From Albugo candida (taxonomy: Eukaryota > Oomycota > Peronosporomycetes > Albuginales > Albuginaceae): DNA of 64,000 bases. Made by a program: the position numbers and the translations under genes. This document shows positions 10,283 to 21,552 of the stretch, in pieces. The stretch is from contig CAJNAR010000018.1 of the NCBI GenBank assembly GCA_905220665.1, forward strand, positions 1 to 64,000. The letters are read 5' to 3'. The notes beneath the pieces were generated by a model. It did no database searches and was not told the origin of the DNA. It was given only the letters and a program-made list of their open reading frames with translations. How positions within the stretch are numbered: the first letter of the stretch is position 1; every line of letters starts with the position of its first letter.

Positions 10283-11650
10283 TCACCTTCCCATTCCGCC
10301 CACTTTGACATCTCCGTCCTTCCTGGACCAAATGGCACCTCGCGTCGTATTAGAGCACGTCCGAGCACCTGCTTTGAAACCACATGCACTTGAATGAGAA
10401 TTCGTACACCGGAAATCAACCGACTTTCTCGACTGAGGCGAGGAAGGATGGCCAGGTTTGGATGGAGATGAAAGGGGTAGAGCAGGAAGTCTCATCCCCA
10501 ATTGACGCTCTAATAGTCTTCGATTCTCAATACGCTCAATACTGTTGCAGAGCTCCGGTCTTCTCCCTACTTTTAGTCGATCATGTCTGAGTTTTTCAAG
10601 TAGTGCTTGCATCGCATCCATTGCTTCATCTGCCCAGACTTCAACAGCTCTCATTGGATGCGAGATTGAGGAGGTGTCTCCGTCCTTATCTAAAGCTCTT
10701 CTGGAAGCCATTTCCTCGATGCTTTGATTGAGAAACATCACAATCTCGTTCTTTTGAGCAAGCCAATATTCTCGCTCATCTTTTAATGCGATGAGTGCTG
10801 TTTCAACTTCTTTCAACTGTGACTGTGATTCTTTATGGTCGATTACCGTCAAAACATTGGAATTTCTTTGAGTCTGATCGATCGGGCTGATAGGATGCGC
10901 CTGTGTGAAAGCAGCTTTCTCATGCAAGTGAGCGACCATTTTCTGTGAAAAAAACAGCTGTCTCGATATTTCTACTTCATTCAATTCCAAAACGCGTATT
11001 TGTTTCTTCCATTCTTGACTCTTCATCTCGAAATTTCGGATACAAAGTAAAAGCTTTTCTATCTCAAGCGATTGATACGTTATTTCTGCTTTCAACGACA
11101 CGTTTTCTGCCAAAAGTTGTATCGGATCATTTTTCGACTCTTCTGATACATTTGGAACAACGATATCAATCCGATGGTACTTGCGATTTCGAAAGCACAA
11201 TTTCTCAATTGTGTGATCCAACTCGATTTTATTTTGACAGTTTTGACGCATAAACTGATTTTCAAGGTCCTCCGTCCTCATGCACGCCATTTCCTTGTCT
11301 TTCTCTATCCTCTCCACATCGGACATCAGCCTCTTAATAAATCGATCACGATCTTCAGCCAACAGCTCGAGTTCCTTGACCTGATCTTCAAGTTTACATC
11401 TCGTTGTCTTCTGCTCCTCAATCACATATTCCAACTCGGAAATTCTTTCTTGCTGCTCGTCATGTTGTCGTTGGAAATACCCAAACAATTCTTCCTTGTC
11501 CTGAACAAGTATTTCAACCTGCTCCTTCATATCAGAATTCGATGCGGCAAGCTGCTCATTCAAAAGTCGGACTTCTTCCCATTGCTTTTTTTGTACGGCG
11601 AGATCAAAATCAATCGATGTCGAAACACTCCTATCGGCAATTTTATCCAT
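10283..11650 (-). CDS. Coiled-coil protein, function unknown
   Basis: The frame encodes 455 residues from the ATG at 11650. Residues about 15-240 are rich in Glu, Lys, Gln and Leu with heptad-like spacing (QVEILVQDKEELFGYFQRQH, ISELEYVIEEQ, LEDQVKELELLAEDRDRFIK), which predicts long coiled coils. Further heptads lie around 275-330. The C-terminal 80 residues are Ser/Pro-rich and basic, and could be partly intron read-through. There is no signal peptide or membrane segment, so a cytoplasmic, centrosomal or cytoskeletal scaffold is plausible but unproven. It lies 97 nt downstream of the alpha-kinase gene on the same strand. Codon use looks like the other island genes, and I believe it is a real gene. 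Confidence 0.75.
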   Translation of the reverse strand: MDKIADRSVSTSIDFDLAVQKKQWEEVRLLNEQLAASNSDMKEQVEILVQDKEELFGYFQRQHDEQQERISELEYVIEEQKTTRCKLEDQVKELELLAEDRDRFIKRLMSDVERIEKDKEMACMRTEDLENQFMRQNCQNKIELDHTIEKLCFRNRKYHRIDIVVPNVSEESKNDPIQLLAENVSLKAEITYQSLEIEKLLLCIRNFEMKSQEWKKQIRVLELNEVEISRQLFFSQKMVAHLHEKAAFTQAHPISPIDQTQRNSNVLTVIDHKESQSQLKEVETALIALKDEREYWLAQKNEIVMFLNQSIEEMASRRALDKDGDTSSISHPMRAVEVWADEAMDAMQALLEKLRHDRLKVGRRPELCNSIERIENRRLLERQLGMRLPALPLSSPSKPGHPSSPQSRKSVDFRCTNSHSSACGFKAGARTCSNTTRGAIWSRKDGDVKVGGMGR

Positions 11651-11747
11651 TAATCCGTCCTCCCCACTCCCATTCGATCGTCCATTCTTCCAAAAAAGTC
11701 ATATCACTCGCAGTCTTATTATCTGAAAATAGACTTCCACAAATACT

Positions 11748-14066
11748 TTACGACCCATAACAACATCGAAACAACCGCTGCCAAACGTGTCCGGCGCTAA
11801 ACCAAGCTGCATTCGTTTTCCCGACGATGCGTTTCGAATGAGCAGATGTCATTCCGTAACACGAATTCCGTTTCCGAATTCGACGATTCCGAAAAGAATG
11901 ACTCGAATCGAACTCTTCATCCGTTCGCGAGTCCATTGACCATTGACATCGTTCTTCTCTCATTTTCTTCTTTGCGGTCTTACGCGCTCGTAACGCATTC
12001 CTTCGACGTCGTTGCATTCGACGGTACTCGCCACTGAACCCGTTTGAAATATATTCGCGTTCCTCAGCGCTTATAGAAGCAGTTGTCGTTCGTGTGGTTG
12101 TCGCCGAGCTCGCAAACGATGAAGAAGTACGACACATCAGATCATCCGCACCACTACTGTCGCTATCATACGCATCCGAATCATCACTGGTCTCCTTCCG
12201 TCTGCGTCGACATCGAGACGGTCGACTCGAGTCCACGATATCGTCTTCGGACAGAGCAAATTCTTCTCCGAGAACTTCCGATACCGTAACTGACTTTGAA
12301 AATGTATTTCTCGCTTCAATTCCGCTTCGATGAGTAGACTTTTTAATCGCATTTCCAAATGGCATTTCATATTCGGGTGCAGCTGTTCCTCCCGCTTTAT
12401 ATCGAATCCGATCCTCTTCAGCGTCTTCCTTGTCATTCCCATCGGATTTCGAATGCACCAGTACAGGCAAACCAAGCCACTTGCAGATCTCATTACATCG
12501 ATGTGTCTGTAGGAATTTCTCCATTCCGATCGTACCGAGATTCCCGGCCCCAAAACCTCGTCCATCAAACGTATGAATCTGAGGATCCGTGTAGCTGTCA
12601 TGGACTCCCTGGATATCTACGACCATCAGACGATAATCGGACGCCACAAATGTAAAGTGAGAGAACGCCTGCGGCGTATTTCGCTCTCTTTCTTCGGTCG
12701 CGGAAGTAGTGTGGCCCACAAATCCATTGTTATTACTGTACTTCACATAAGCTCCCGGGAGGTATTCCTCCACACAACAAACGACTCCATCGCGGTCTTT
12801 GAGCTTTAGCAGCCACGATTGCGCGTAGTCCACCTTCAAGGGAGGCTCATGTTCGTTGTAGAGACGGGCGTAGTGAGCACAGACGGCTTGCATTTCGACA
12901 TCGCTGAGATATGTGCTAACGTCCGCGGATTGGATCATAAATTTAGCCACTAATAACTGAGTATTGGGCTCGGTGTCATCGGTCTCGTTGGGGCTGGATG
13001 AACCGGTTAAATCTTGAAGGTAATATGCATTCCGAAGTTGACCAGTGGCAAATGGGACGACATCAATTTTCACGTTGGTGGACATGGAGTGCCATTCTAA
13101 TGTATCGACATCAAAGCTGAGTTTCTCGGCATGTTCAGAGAGAATCCGCTTGAATTCCGGAGGATTGTGTGGGATGACAACGTGCATAAGCGGCTGCAAC
13201 ATGGCCGGGGAATTCACTGTACTTTGAGGTAACTTTCGTACGACATTCACATCCAATAGTGCAGAATGATGGTTGGGAAATTTGGGATCCGCACTCGTTC
13301 CAGTCATTTCATTGATTAATTGCGTTTTTCGTGCTTCATACTCGTCTTGATTGAGATGACCTGCATCTAATAATAATTTGAGCGTATTGAGTTTCTCGAA
13401 CGCGTTTCGGGTACCACCATGCGAAGGTGGCATACAGCTCGCCTTCATCGCTCCCGTGCTTTTTCGATTCGCGCAACCCGACACTGACGGAGCATTTTTA
13501 GACGTGGAAGATGAAACTCCAGATTCTCTGAAACGGCGTTTCTTAGTGGAGGAGACGGAGATGGATGGATTGCTGGAAGACGAGGAAGAAAAGGATGCTG
13601 CAGATGGAATGGATGCGACATTCACGCCGGAAAATGTGTCGTTCGACGTGGATTCGCGCAACATTGCGCGCTCCATAACTTTTTTCAGAGGCGCCGGCTG
13701 GGACAAGGCGCCATGTTCCGGTATACTGAATCGTTGTGGGTTACGCGTAACTTTGTTCGTGTGGAAGAGTACCGTAGGAAGCAAATTGGTTTGTCGTGGA
13801 TTTTTAGCGCGGAGTGGTAATGATGTGTGAGTAGTAGTTGTACTCGCATGTCGATGCATGAATAGATGTGATTGGGCGACTGGTTTAGTAGATCGTGAGG
13901 GTTTTGACGTACGATGACGAGAGGAAGCGAGCTGGTGTACCAAAGGACGGACTGGTGTATCAAAGGTGTTTTTATTACACGACATTGAAGAAACCCTAGT
14001 CCGTTTCTGGGATGGTGTCGCATGTTGTTGCGCGAAAGATACTGGATTGTCACTTGAAGTATGCAT
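11748..14066 (-). CDS. Alpha-kinase (MHCK/eEF2K-type) family protein
   Basis: The product is 772 residues. Residues about 325-535 form an alpha-kinase domain. The visible landmarks are VAKF with the ATP-binding Lys near 375, CVEEYLPG near 431-438, FSHFTF...LMVVDIQGV (468-488), SYTDPQIHT (491-499), the glycine loop GFGAGNLG (505-512), and the zinc-binding tail THRCNEICKWLGL. This atypical class phosphorylates Ser/Thr in helices; substrates here are unknown. Residues 222-252 (KLNTLKLLLDAGHLNQDEYE...) resemble a short SHOCT-like helical motif. The first 200 residues and the last 200 (Ser/Arg-rich, acidic patches) look disordered. The start is the ATG at 14066, shared-promoter side of a divergent pair with the TMEM144-like gene. 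No intron was needed. Confidence 0.9.
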   Translation of the reverse strand: MHTSSDNPVSFAQQHATPSQKRTRVSSMSCNKNTFDTPVRPLVHQLASSRHRTSKPSRSTKPVAQSHLFMHRHASTTTTHTSLPLRAKNPRQTNLLPTVLFHTNKVTRNPQRFSIPEHGALSQPAPLKKVMERAMLRESTSNDTFSGVNVASIPSAASFSSSSSSNPSISVSSTKKRRFRESGVSSSTSKNAPSVSGCANRKSTGAMKASCMPPSHGGTRNAFEKLNTLKLLLDAGHLNQDEYEARKTQLINEMTGTSADPKFPNHHSALLDVNVVRKLPQSTVNSPAMLQPLMHVVIPHNPPEFKRILSEHAEKLSFDVDTLEWHSMSTNVKIDVVPFATGQLRNAYYLQDLTGSSSPNETDDTEPNTQLLVAKFMIQSADVSTYLSDVEMQAVCAHYARLYNEHEPPLKVDYAQSWLLKLKDRDGVVCCVEEYLPGAYVKYSNNNGFVGHTTSATEERERNTPQAFSHFTFVASDYRLMVVDIQGVHDSYTDPQIHTFDGRGFGAGNLGTIGMEKFLQTHRCNEICKWLGLPVLVHSKSDGNDKEDAEEDRIRYKAGGTAAPEYEMPFGNAIKKSTHRSGIEARNTFSKSVTVSEVLGEEFALSEDDIVDSSRPSRCRRRRKETSDDSDAYDSDSSGADDLMCRTSSSFASSATTTRTTTASISAEEREYISNGFSGEYRRMQRRRRNALRARKTAKKKMREERCQWSMDSRTDEEFDSSHSFRNRRIRKRNSCYGMTSAHSKRIVGKTNAAWFSAGHVWQRLFRCCYGS

Positions 14067-14519
14067 GTACGAAAAGGGGAATGGTAAATTGCTAGTTCGG
14101 GAATTCGGTAATTTTCAAACAAAGCCAATGGGATGTTTGGTCAGTATACGCGTATCTGTCGTACTGGCTCTTTCGCGACGTTAGTTGACAATTTTTGACG
14201 CCACGACCACGTTTTTTAATATACAGTACACGTTTTTGTGTCAAATGTTTGCTTAATTGATGATTTTGATGGCGTGGAAAATTTAAGAGAAGACGGTATA
14301 AAAATCTTGCGATTTCTGTGTGTAAACTTTTTGTTTGGTCAAATGACTTGACGACCCTTTGTTTACATTTTTGTAATTTCTGGTGAAGTTTGTGTCAAAC
14401 AGGGTTTAAAACACTCGACCATAAATGGTTTCCTACATACCACCACAGTGTCTACCTCAATACAAGGTGTAGGTTCTTTTTTTTTGTCGAAATGGTTACA
14501 GTGCGTGTCACTTTGGAAG
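14067..14519. promoter_or_regulatory. Bidirectional promoter region between two divergent genes
   Basis: This 453-bp gap lies between the start codons of the alpha-kinase gene (minus) and the TMEM144-like gene (plus). It must hold both promoters. It includes AT-rich stretches and a run of eleven T at 14477-14487 shortly before the plus-strand gene. No specific element was recognised. Confidence 0.5.
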
Positions 14520-15801
14520 ATGACGGTTCAAACTGCTTTGGGTTACGTCGCCCTCGTGTTAGCAATCCTCTTTTATGGTTCCTGCTACGTTCCGGCCAAG
14601 CGGTACCACACTTATGGTACATCCCACCCTATACAAAAACCTCCTTTCTGACTCGTGTGTTTGTGTAGACGGAATCATCTATCAATGGTTTATGTGCTCT
14701 GGTATTCTCATCACCGGTCTCGTGTGGGGACTCATCAGCAACGACTGGGTGCAATATGCGGAAGGAGGACTTTATGTATTTCCACAGGGCCTTTTAGGAG
14801 GCTCTTTATTCGCTATCGCCAATTTATTAATTCCCACAGTGGTGAATACTTTAGGTCTAGGCGTAGGATTTATGTTATGGAACGGTATGAACATAACCAT
14901 GGGGTACCTCATATCTCGATACGGGTTACTCGGGGTACAATCCACGGTACCCCACCATCCTATTCTCGATACTTTTGGTATTCTGCTCATGATCGGTTCG
15001 ATTGGCGTCTATGGCTTCATCCGACCGACACTAGCAACCGATCCATCCGAAACATCCAATCTCTCCCAACCGCGCAAGGAACGCTCTCGTTCACGTCGAT
15101 CGTATTCTAGCTCGGAAGGCTTTGATCTCGAAGACGATAAATCCTCCAATAGCGTACCCCACACCAAATACACCATGAAACAAGCTCAAGATGAGACTTT
15201 CCAAGAAAGTCTCCTTCACCCTGAACTCCCTAATTATGGCCCCTACGTCATTTCCGCCGATGTCTCCAAGCACATTGCTCTTATGGACGCCACCGCCGAA
15301 CGAAAGCGCCAAATGGTCGGAACGGTATTGGCACTTGTTGTCGGAGCGATACTGAGCACATGTCTTATCCCATTCGTCCACTGGCAGCAAGATTGCGAGC
15401 CACACGATCGATCCAATGCAACTGTCATGGCGACCTGTAATCCCCTCAATTTCGTCTTCTCTCAATGTCTCGGCATCTACCTCACCAGTACCATTGCATT
15501 CCTCGTCTACTCCCTCTTCCATCGCTTTGTATGGCGTCGATCGATGCCGCGAAGTGTCATGAGACCCGCATACGTCTGCGGGGTCTTATGGGCGTTAGGC
15601 CTCACCGGTCAATTGTTTTCTGCGGGTGTCATTGGATTCGATCAAGTCTACCCATTGTCGTCTATCGGCCCAGCAATCATCTCGATGCTTTGGTCGGCTT
15701 GTTACTTTAAAGAGATCCAAGGTCTTTTCAATCTTGTCATTCTCATCCTCGCAACGAGTATGGTGCTTTTGGGGACACTATTACGCGCGATCGCCGCTTG
15801 A
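14520..15801 (+). CDS. TMEM144: TMEM144-like multi-pass membrane transporter family protein (two exons)
   Basis: Exon 1 is 14520-14616 and exon 2 is 14669-15801, joined through a 52-nt GT-AG intron. The split codon makes the Asp of the family motif KRYxxYDGIIYQW, which supports the junction. The 409-residue product has about ten hydrophobic segments in two halves, separated by a Ser/Arg-rich and acidic loop (about residues 155-240). Family landmarks are FYGSCYVPAK (the GSxxVPxK motif), the DG-QW motif, FPQGLLGGSLFAIANLL and GLGVGFMLWNGMN. TMEM144 proteins belong to the drug/metabolite or sugar-transporter superfamily; the substrate is not known. The upstream GTG in the same frame is rejected as start because an ATG is available. 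The gene is convergent with the SNF2 gene, whose stop lies 49 nt away. Confidence 0.9.
14617..14668 (+). other. Intron of the TMEM144-like gene (52 nt)
   Basis: The donor is GTACAT and the acceptor TGTGTAG. Removing it restores the conserved YDGIIYQW sequence across the junction, whereas reading through hits a stop. Confidence 0.85.
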
Positions 15802-15850
15802 TATCTCCGTATGCAAAGGGCTAACGCGTAATATATTGACACTTATCTCT

Positions 15851-18800
15851 TCACGTATGGACACGTTCTTCTTCCTTGAGCATTGGTTCCTTTTTCAACT
15901 CCATTTCGACTTGCGGTTGGTTCGGTAGAGAAGCTTTTCGTGGTCGTTTGATTTTAATCGGATCACACTCACATGTGTTTTGCAGATGGATGAGAATACG
16001 ATCATATTCCATGTCGTGTTTCCCAGTGGGAATTCCCATTCGCGCGTGAAGAAGCGTCTGCATCATTGAAAATGGCGTGCACAAATTCATCACAGGAGCA
16101 CGCGGTCTCACTGCAACTGTCCAAATACGAATTCGACCGTGACGATGCGGTAGAGGCTCCACGATCCTCTCGTCTTGATCCCGCGTGATTCCGACATTCC
16201 ATCGGACCACATATCGTCTCGCGGATTTCTCAACGTCCAAACTCTTACACCGATGAAAGCTGAACACATTATCTTCGACAATCACATTGCCCGCGTGGTA
16301 CATCAATCGAATTCCAAATTGCCCGTTGCAAGTGATTTTATTCTGTTTGATGATCGCATGTCCTTCCATGATCACAATGCCTGCACGTCGATTCGAACAG
16401 ATCGTATTGTGGCGAATGATCACCTGACATTCCGACTTTGCTATGAAAATGCCTGTGGATCCATTCACAATGCGATTTTGCAACAGACACAATCGCGTCG
16501 GAGACGTATTTGGACCCCATACGCCGATACACGCGTTCCCGTGAAGCCCGTTATCGAAATCGCAATACATTACAACAAGTCGACCGGAAACGGAGACGAG
16601 ATGTTGCCATGGAACAACACTCGTTGTATCGATTTCTCTTCTCCGTGTGAGATGGAAACCCTGGAGAAGACCGCCATTCGCACGCCAATACAATTGAGCG
16701 CGCGGGGAACGCATCACTATCTCGACATGCGCGTCGTGAGCGGCAATCAGACGGATAGGACGTGTGATGGTCAATGGTTTCTCGAGCTCGTAGACACCCG
16801 AAGCGAATATCAATGTGACGCCTATTGGAGCTGATGCAATCTCATGTTGCCACGCATCTGTGACGTGAATTCTCCGATTCAATTGCATGTTATTGGCCGC
16901 GGAATTCCACCAACGACACACGAGACGTACGGATTGAATACGATCAGGAAATGCATGGAGATACCGAAGAATTCCAAGCATTACGTGAGATGGAAGTCCT
17001 GCGTATCGATACGTCTGCGCGTGTTTCCATTGCTCCATTTCAATGAGAATCGATGGAGGATCCCATACCGCTTGTTTGGTGTCGCTGTTGTAATAGAAGC
17101 GATGGTGTGTGTCTTTACATCGCATCAATTCCCACGCAGCGCCGGTCATTTGTCGTTTCCGACGCTCAAAATGCACATCCGATCGTTTCCGTTTAAACAA
17201 TTCGCAATACGACTCGATTCCCTTCCGATCATCGATTCCCGCAATCAGATCGCCTTGTGCGATCAATTGGGAATCTCTCAACGCTTTGGCTTGTTCCATA
17301 CGTTCGATATCGCAATTCCGATCGTGTGCTTGCGTTTCCATTTCATTTTCGAGTGTTTGGAGACACATTGGTGTCATCGCTTTACGGAATGCCAACGCGT
17401 ATCGATGGACGCGTGTCAATGCATTCTCCACACGTATCAGTACATTGGCTTCCGTGTGCGTCTCATTCTTATCGGAATCGATACTTTCGTCTTGGAATTC
17501 CATTTCTTCTTCAAGCGCTTGCTCTTTTGCATCACGCATTGCAACCACATCGTCTTCGTCCTCGATTGTCGCCATGAACCGCTCGACCTCATCACTGCTG
17601 GGAGCGTGTACGTCATCGATATTCGATTCCTTCCCATGGACCAATTGCCGGAGATTCGCCGCAGAGAAGAATTCCGTTGTAAAGTGTCCTTTGGTCATCA
17701 CTAAAGTCTCGAGATTTCGCTTCTGTTGCGCTTTACGGAGAATGTTTTCTTCGACGGTGGATTCAGTGACCAAACGATAGATATGCACCTCACGTGTTTG
17801 TCCGATACGATGTGCGCGATCTTGTGCCTGAGCATCCATTGCGGGATTCCAATCCGAGTCGTAAAAGATCACTGTGTCAGCGCCTGTGAGATTGATTCCA
17901 AGACCTCCACTTCGTGTGGACAGAATGAAGCAAAAAATCGATGGATCATGGTTGAATTTCTCCATTAGCATCTGACGCTTCTCGACGCGTGTGCTTCCAT
18001 CGAGTCGAAAGTATGTGTGCCTACAAAGAGCGTCAGGAAGAAGACGAAAGCCTGACAAAAGCCTTACCCGTGAAGGTTGAGAAATTGTTCCAATATATTA
18101 AGCATCGACGTCATTTGCGTAAAGATCAGACATCGATGCTTCCCGCGACGTAATTGTCGCAATAATTGATCCAATTGTTGCAATTTTCCACAATCAAATT
18201 GGATCAATTTTTTGTCGGGAAAATTTAATTGCGTCCGTGAAAATATTTCGTCATACGGCTGCAACAATTTCTTTGCAATTGGATGCAGCGATTGTGTCTC
18301 TTTCCATTGACGTCGACGCTCCGAACGCATCAGTGAGCCTTTGTGTTTCTTCCCAAAATACTGAACCATTGGAACACGCGCGCGAGCTTTTGGGACCACA
18401 CAAACGCCAAATGTACCGATGGATTCCGTCACTTTACGAATTCTCTCTTCGGGCGATACGATAAGCGATCTCCATACGTCGCTTTGACGCTGCCAATGAT
18501 CGATTTCCGACTTGGGATTCCATCGTGCTCGATGGACTTGCATTGCGATTGAAATAAGGTTCGGCATCGATACAAGTCGTATTTGATCGTATCCAAACGC
18601 TGGCGGAAGACTCAATCGATGGAAATGGCGATAGATCGCTTCGACAGATCGCTTCCTCTGGTTCCTATCTTCGTCCTCTGCGTAGACGATCCTCTCCATC
18701 CATTCCATTTCAACAGACTTTCTCGTGGATGCCACATACAAATCTTCTACAAATAAATCATTTCGTCGGATCCAACGTTCCTTGGACTCTTCGATTTCCT

Positions 18801-21003
18801 TGTCGACGATATTCCCCGACATATACGGCATCTTCCACTTGTGTCGCATCTTTACTATCCCCACACACCGACTCGGGAAACGTATCGACATCATTGGCAT
18901 ATCCAAAGGCGAGGCAATCGGACGAGCTTGGAATAAATTCGGATGATTACATACTTTACGCAATTGCATCAAAATGTTCATAAGACTCAGAAAATTTCCA
19001 TTCGAATGACTCATAGCATTCCGTGTCCAACTTTGAGCGAGAAAGCCTTCATACAAACTCTGTTGTCTTCGCGATAATTTGCATGGGATCACATGTTCCA
19101 CTTTTCGTGGAAGCTGTTTCGCGACGTCTTTCTTCAGTCGTCGAAGCACAAATGGTCGAATAATTCCATGAAGCTGATCCACAAGCGCATTATCGACATC
19201 TTTGGCATCGGAGCCTTCGACCATCCCATTCAATGGCTGTTGGAACCAGTACGTAAACTCCTTACGTGATGCGAATAAATGCGGCATCAGGAAATGCATC
19301 AAAGCCCACAGCTCTAAAATATGATTCTGTAGCGGTGTTCCGGTCAGTAAAAGGCGACGTTGGGAATGGAGTGTCAGTAATGTTTGCCATCGAAGCGATT
19401 TCCAATTTTTGATGTGATGTGCTTCGTCCAAAATCACATAATACCATTTCTTCCGTTTGAAACAATGAGCGTCCTGCACGACCAATTGATAGCTCGTCAC
19501 GCACACATGGAACGTATTGGGCTTACTCCATCCTTGTCGAAGGAGTTTACGTCGTTTTGCGGAGCCAAAGTACGTGAGGATCTTAAAGGCCGGACACCAG
19601 CGCTTCAGTTCCATTTCCCAATTCACAAGACAGCTCGTAGGCACAATGATCAAATGAGGTCCCCATAAATGATGCTCACACGCTAAATGCGCGAGCAATG
19701 TGATCGTTTGAATTGTTTTTCCGAGTCCCATTTCATCGGCTAAGATGCCGTTAATGCGCTTCTCACACATTCGAATGAGCCACGCGACACCAGCGACTTG
19801 GTATTCGCGGAGATCGAGACGAGTTGTCAGGAGAAATGGACGTTCCAATGAGTGGTTGGACCATACGTTGACAGGCTCTGTTTCGAGAAGTTGCGCGCGT
19901 AGTTGGTCTATGGGAAGCTCACTTTCCGCTTGAAGCATTTTGACCTCGAAAGCTTGCTCCTTTTCATCGATTTCGCCTTCGTCAGAGCTCCATGTAGACT
20001 CCTTATCGTCGTCACTATCCAGCACGTAATCGTCGTTGTCAGAGGCTGAAGAGCAAGTGGAATTGGAAGATGGACGTTCTTGAAAGGTTGCGGCTAACGC
20101 GGAAGCGTACTGTTCGGTCTGTTGGACTAAAGTCTTTAGCTGACGATCCATTACGGTCTTTCGTATCTGATCGGCGTGGACTTTGTGTTGGAATTGAACG
20201 AGCTTATCAATCTTGCTCCAGAACCGTTTGATATCGCGGGCAATACGACCTGCTACACGCCTTTGTGCTTCCATTTCGATCTTTTCTTTACGAGCTGTTT
20301 GAGTCGCTCGTTTGCGATGAAAAGTGAGCAATGACGTGCTTAGTGTTCGGGCTGTTTTGCCTTTCCATTTTTGTTCCTGAGCGAAATCAGCAGCCATCCA
20401 TTCCATTTCCTGCATGAGGTAATCACGGTGGTATTGCCCGCGTTCAAGGAGCGGATTTTCGCCGAAACGGAGACGTTTACGGCCGAGAAGACGACGATTT
20501 CCCGGTGTGGTCTGAGGATGTGATTGTTCTGTAAGCGCGCATTGCGGCGATTTCGCGGCGATACTGTCGGTCAAAGGCTTGTGAATGTCGTTGTGTATGG
20601 CTGAGGAAGGAGTGGTGCAAGTGCCAAGTGTCAATTCATTGAGACGAGTGAGAATTTGAGCTTTTCGTTGGGTCCAATGAGCCTGAAGATCGCATACGGA
20701 TGCTTTGGAAGGCGATTGTAGCGTGAAGGACGATGTTTCAGTGGCGATAGAGGAGAGGAGAGGACGATGGGGATGCTGGGGAGCGGATAGAGTGGTTTTG
20801 GAGGTGAGAGGGATGCGTATTGGCGTGTCAGATGCGAGTTTTGGGGACTCGGGAGATGGAATTTGACTTTTTTCGGCAATTGGAGTGCTTTCTGAAGCGT
20901 TTGAGAGCTTACGTTTATTTCTGCGACTTTGTCGACGATTAGGCAATCCTTTTGAGCTTTTTTTCGGATCGGAAGGAGCTTTGGAAGTTGCAGAATGCGG
21001 CAT
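15851..21003 (-). CDS. SWR1: SWR1/INO80-type SNF2 chromatin remodeller with C-terminal WW, F-box and beta-helix domains (two exons)
   Basis: Exon 1 is 21003-18068 and exon 2 is 18020-15851, with a 47-nt intron; the product is 1701 residues. Order of domains: an HSA domain about 190-265 (YLMQEMEWMAADFAQEQKWK), an acidic stretch, the SNF2 ATPase about 395-690 with Walker A DEMGLGKT (423-430) and box II ILDEAHH, then a long insertion typical of SWR1/INO80, and helicase-C about 940-1090 (HTYFRLDGST, STRSGGLGINL, AQDRAHRIGQTR). Most members end soon after. This one continues in one open frame with a WW-like domain (about 1271-1306, W...YYN...WDPP), an F-box-like motif (about 1318-1361, LPSHVMLGILRYL...VCRWW) and parallel beta-helix repeats (about 1366-1620) like those of FBXO11. 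SWR1 ATPases exchange H2A.Z in nucleosomes. A GTG at 21069 is rejected as start. Confidence 0.9.
18021..18067 (-). other. Intron of the SNF2 gene (47 nt)
   Basis: The donor is GTAAGG and the acceptor TTTGTAG on the minus strand. Splicing joins QFLNLHG to HTYFRLDGST, which is the uninterrupted order in SNF2 helicases. The intron lies inside helicase-C and carries an in-frame stop when unspliced. Confidence 0.9.
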
Positions 21004-21069
21004 TTTAGATGACTTGAATGGGGATACTTTAAAGTCGTTTTTTGTTGTTTCTAAGCGGTTTGCGACCAC

Positions 21070-21552
21070 ATAAACCGTACGGATATCAGCGTAAGGAATC
21101 GTGCGAATTCAATGATATGCTACAATGATATAGTGCGTTCTTGTAGCGCGAGTAATGAGCGAAGAAATAATGGCGGAATTTCGATAAAAATTCCCCCAAA
21201 AACGGATTTTGGTGTAAAGAATTGATCGTGGAGGCGGCTGTCCGTTTAGCGGGGCGCACATTATTTGGGGATACGTGGACAACGCTATTTGGAGAATATG
21301 GAACATTTTCATTCGTCATCCGACGTTTTGATTAGTGTCGAGTGCTTTTGCTTGCGCTATTCCTATGTCTTCTGGTGAGAGCGTATTGTTGAGAGCGATC
21401 GATGGAAACGATAGATGAGATTGAAACTCTCTCTGTAGAAATGGGAGGCAAGTACCATTCTCAACGATCAGTACATTGAACGCAATGCTTTGCATCAAAA
21501 CGACCTTAATTTCTGATTATGGATTTTGTGAAATTCGTATGCAAAGACTCTA
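21070..21552. other. Intergenic between the ICMT-like gene and the SNF2 gene
   Basis: This gap holds the 3' flank of the methyltransferase gene and the promoter of the SNF2 gene, both on the minus strand. Small open frames at 21086-21498 have no recognisable product. Confidence 0.5.

Noticed and set aside
10384..11760. Plus-strand frames opposite the coiled-coil gene
   Set aside because: Antisense of Glu/Lys/Leu-rich coding sequence gives long Phe/Ser/Leu-rich frames; no independent evidence.
11846..13830. Plus-strand open frames opposite the alpha-kinase gene
   Set aside because: They are antisense shadows of the long conserved minus-strand coding frame.
16175..17780. Plus-strand open frames up to 286 codons opposite the SNF2 gene
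   Set aside because: They lie antisense to the WW/F-box/beta-helix region and have no recognisable product. The minus frame carries the domain motifs.
15851..18058. Helicase C-terminal half as a separate gene
   Set aside because: A 47-nt GT-AG intron joins it in frame to the ATPase half and restores the conserved LHG-HTYFRLDGST order, so it is one gene.
21004..21069. N-terminal extension of the SNF2 gene to a GTG start
   Set aside because: Eukaryotic nuclear genes start at ATG; the first in-frame ATG is at 21003. The same reasoning moved the methyltransferase start to 22318 and the TMEM144-like start to 14520.
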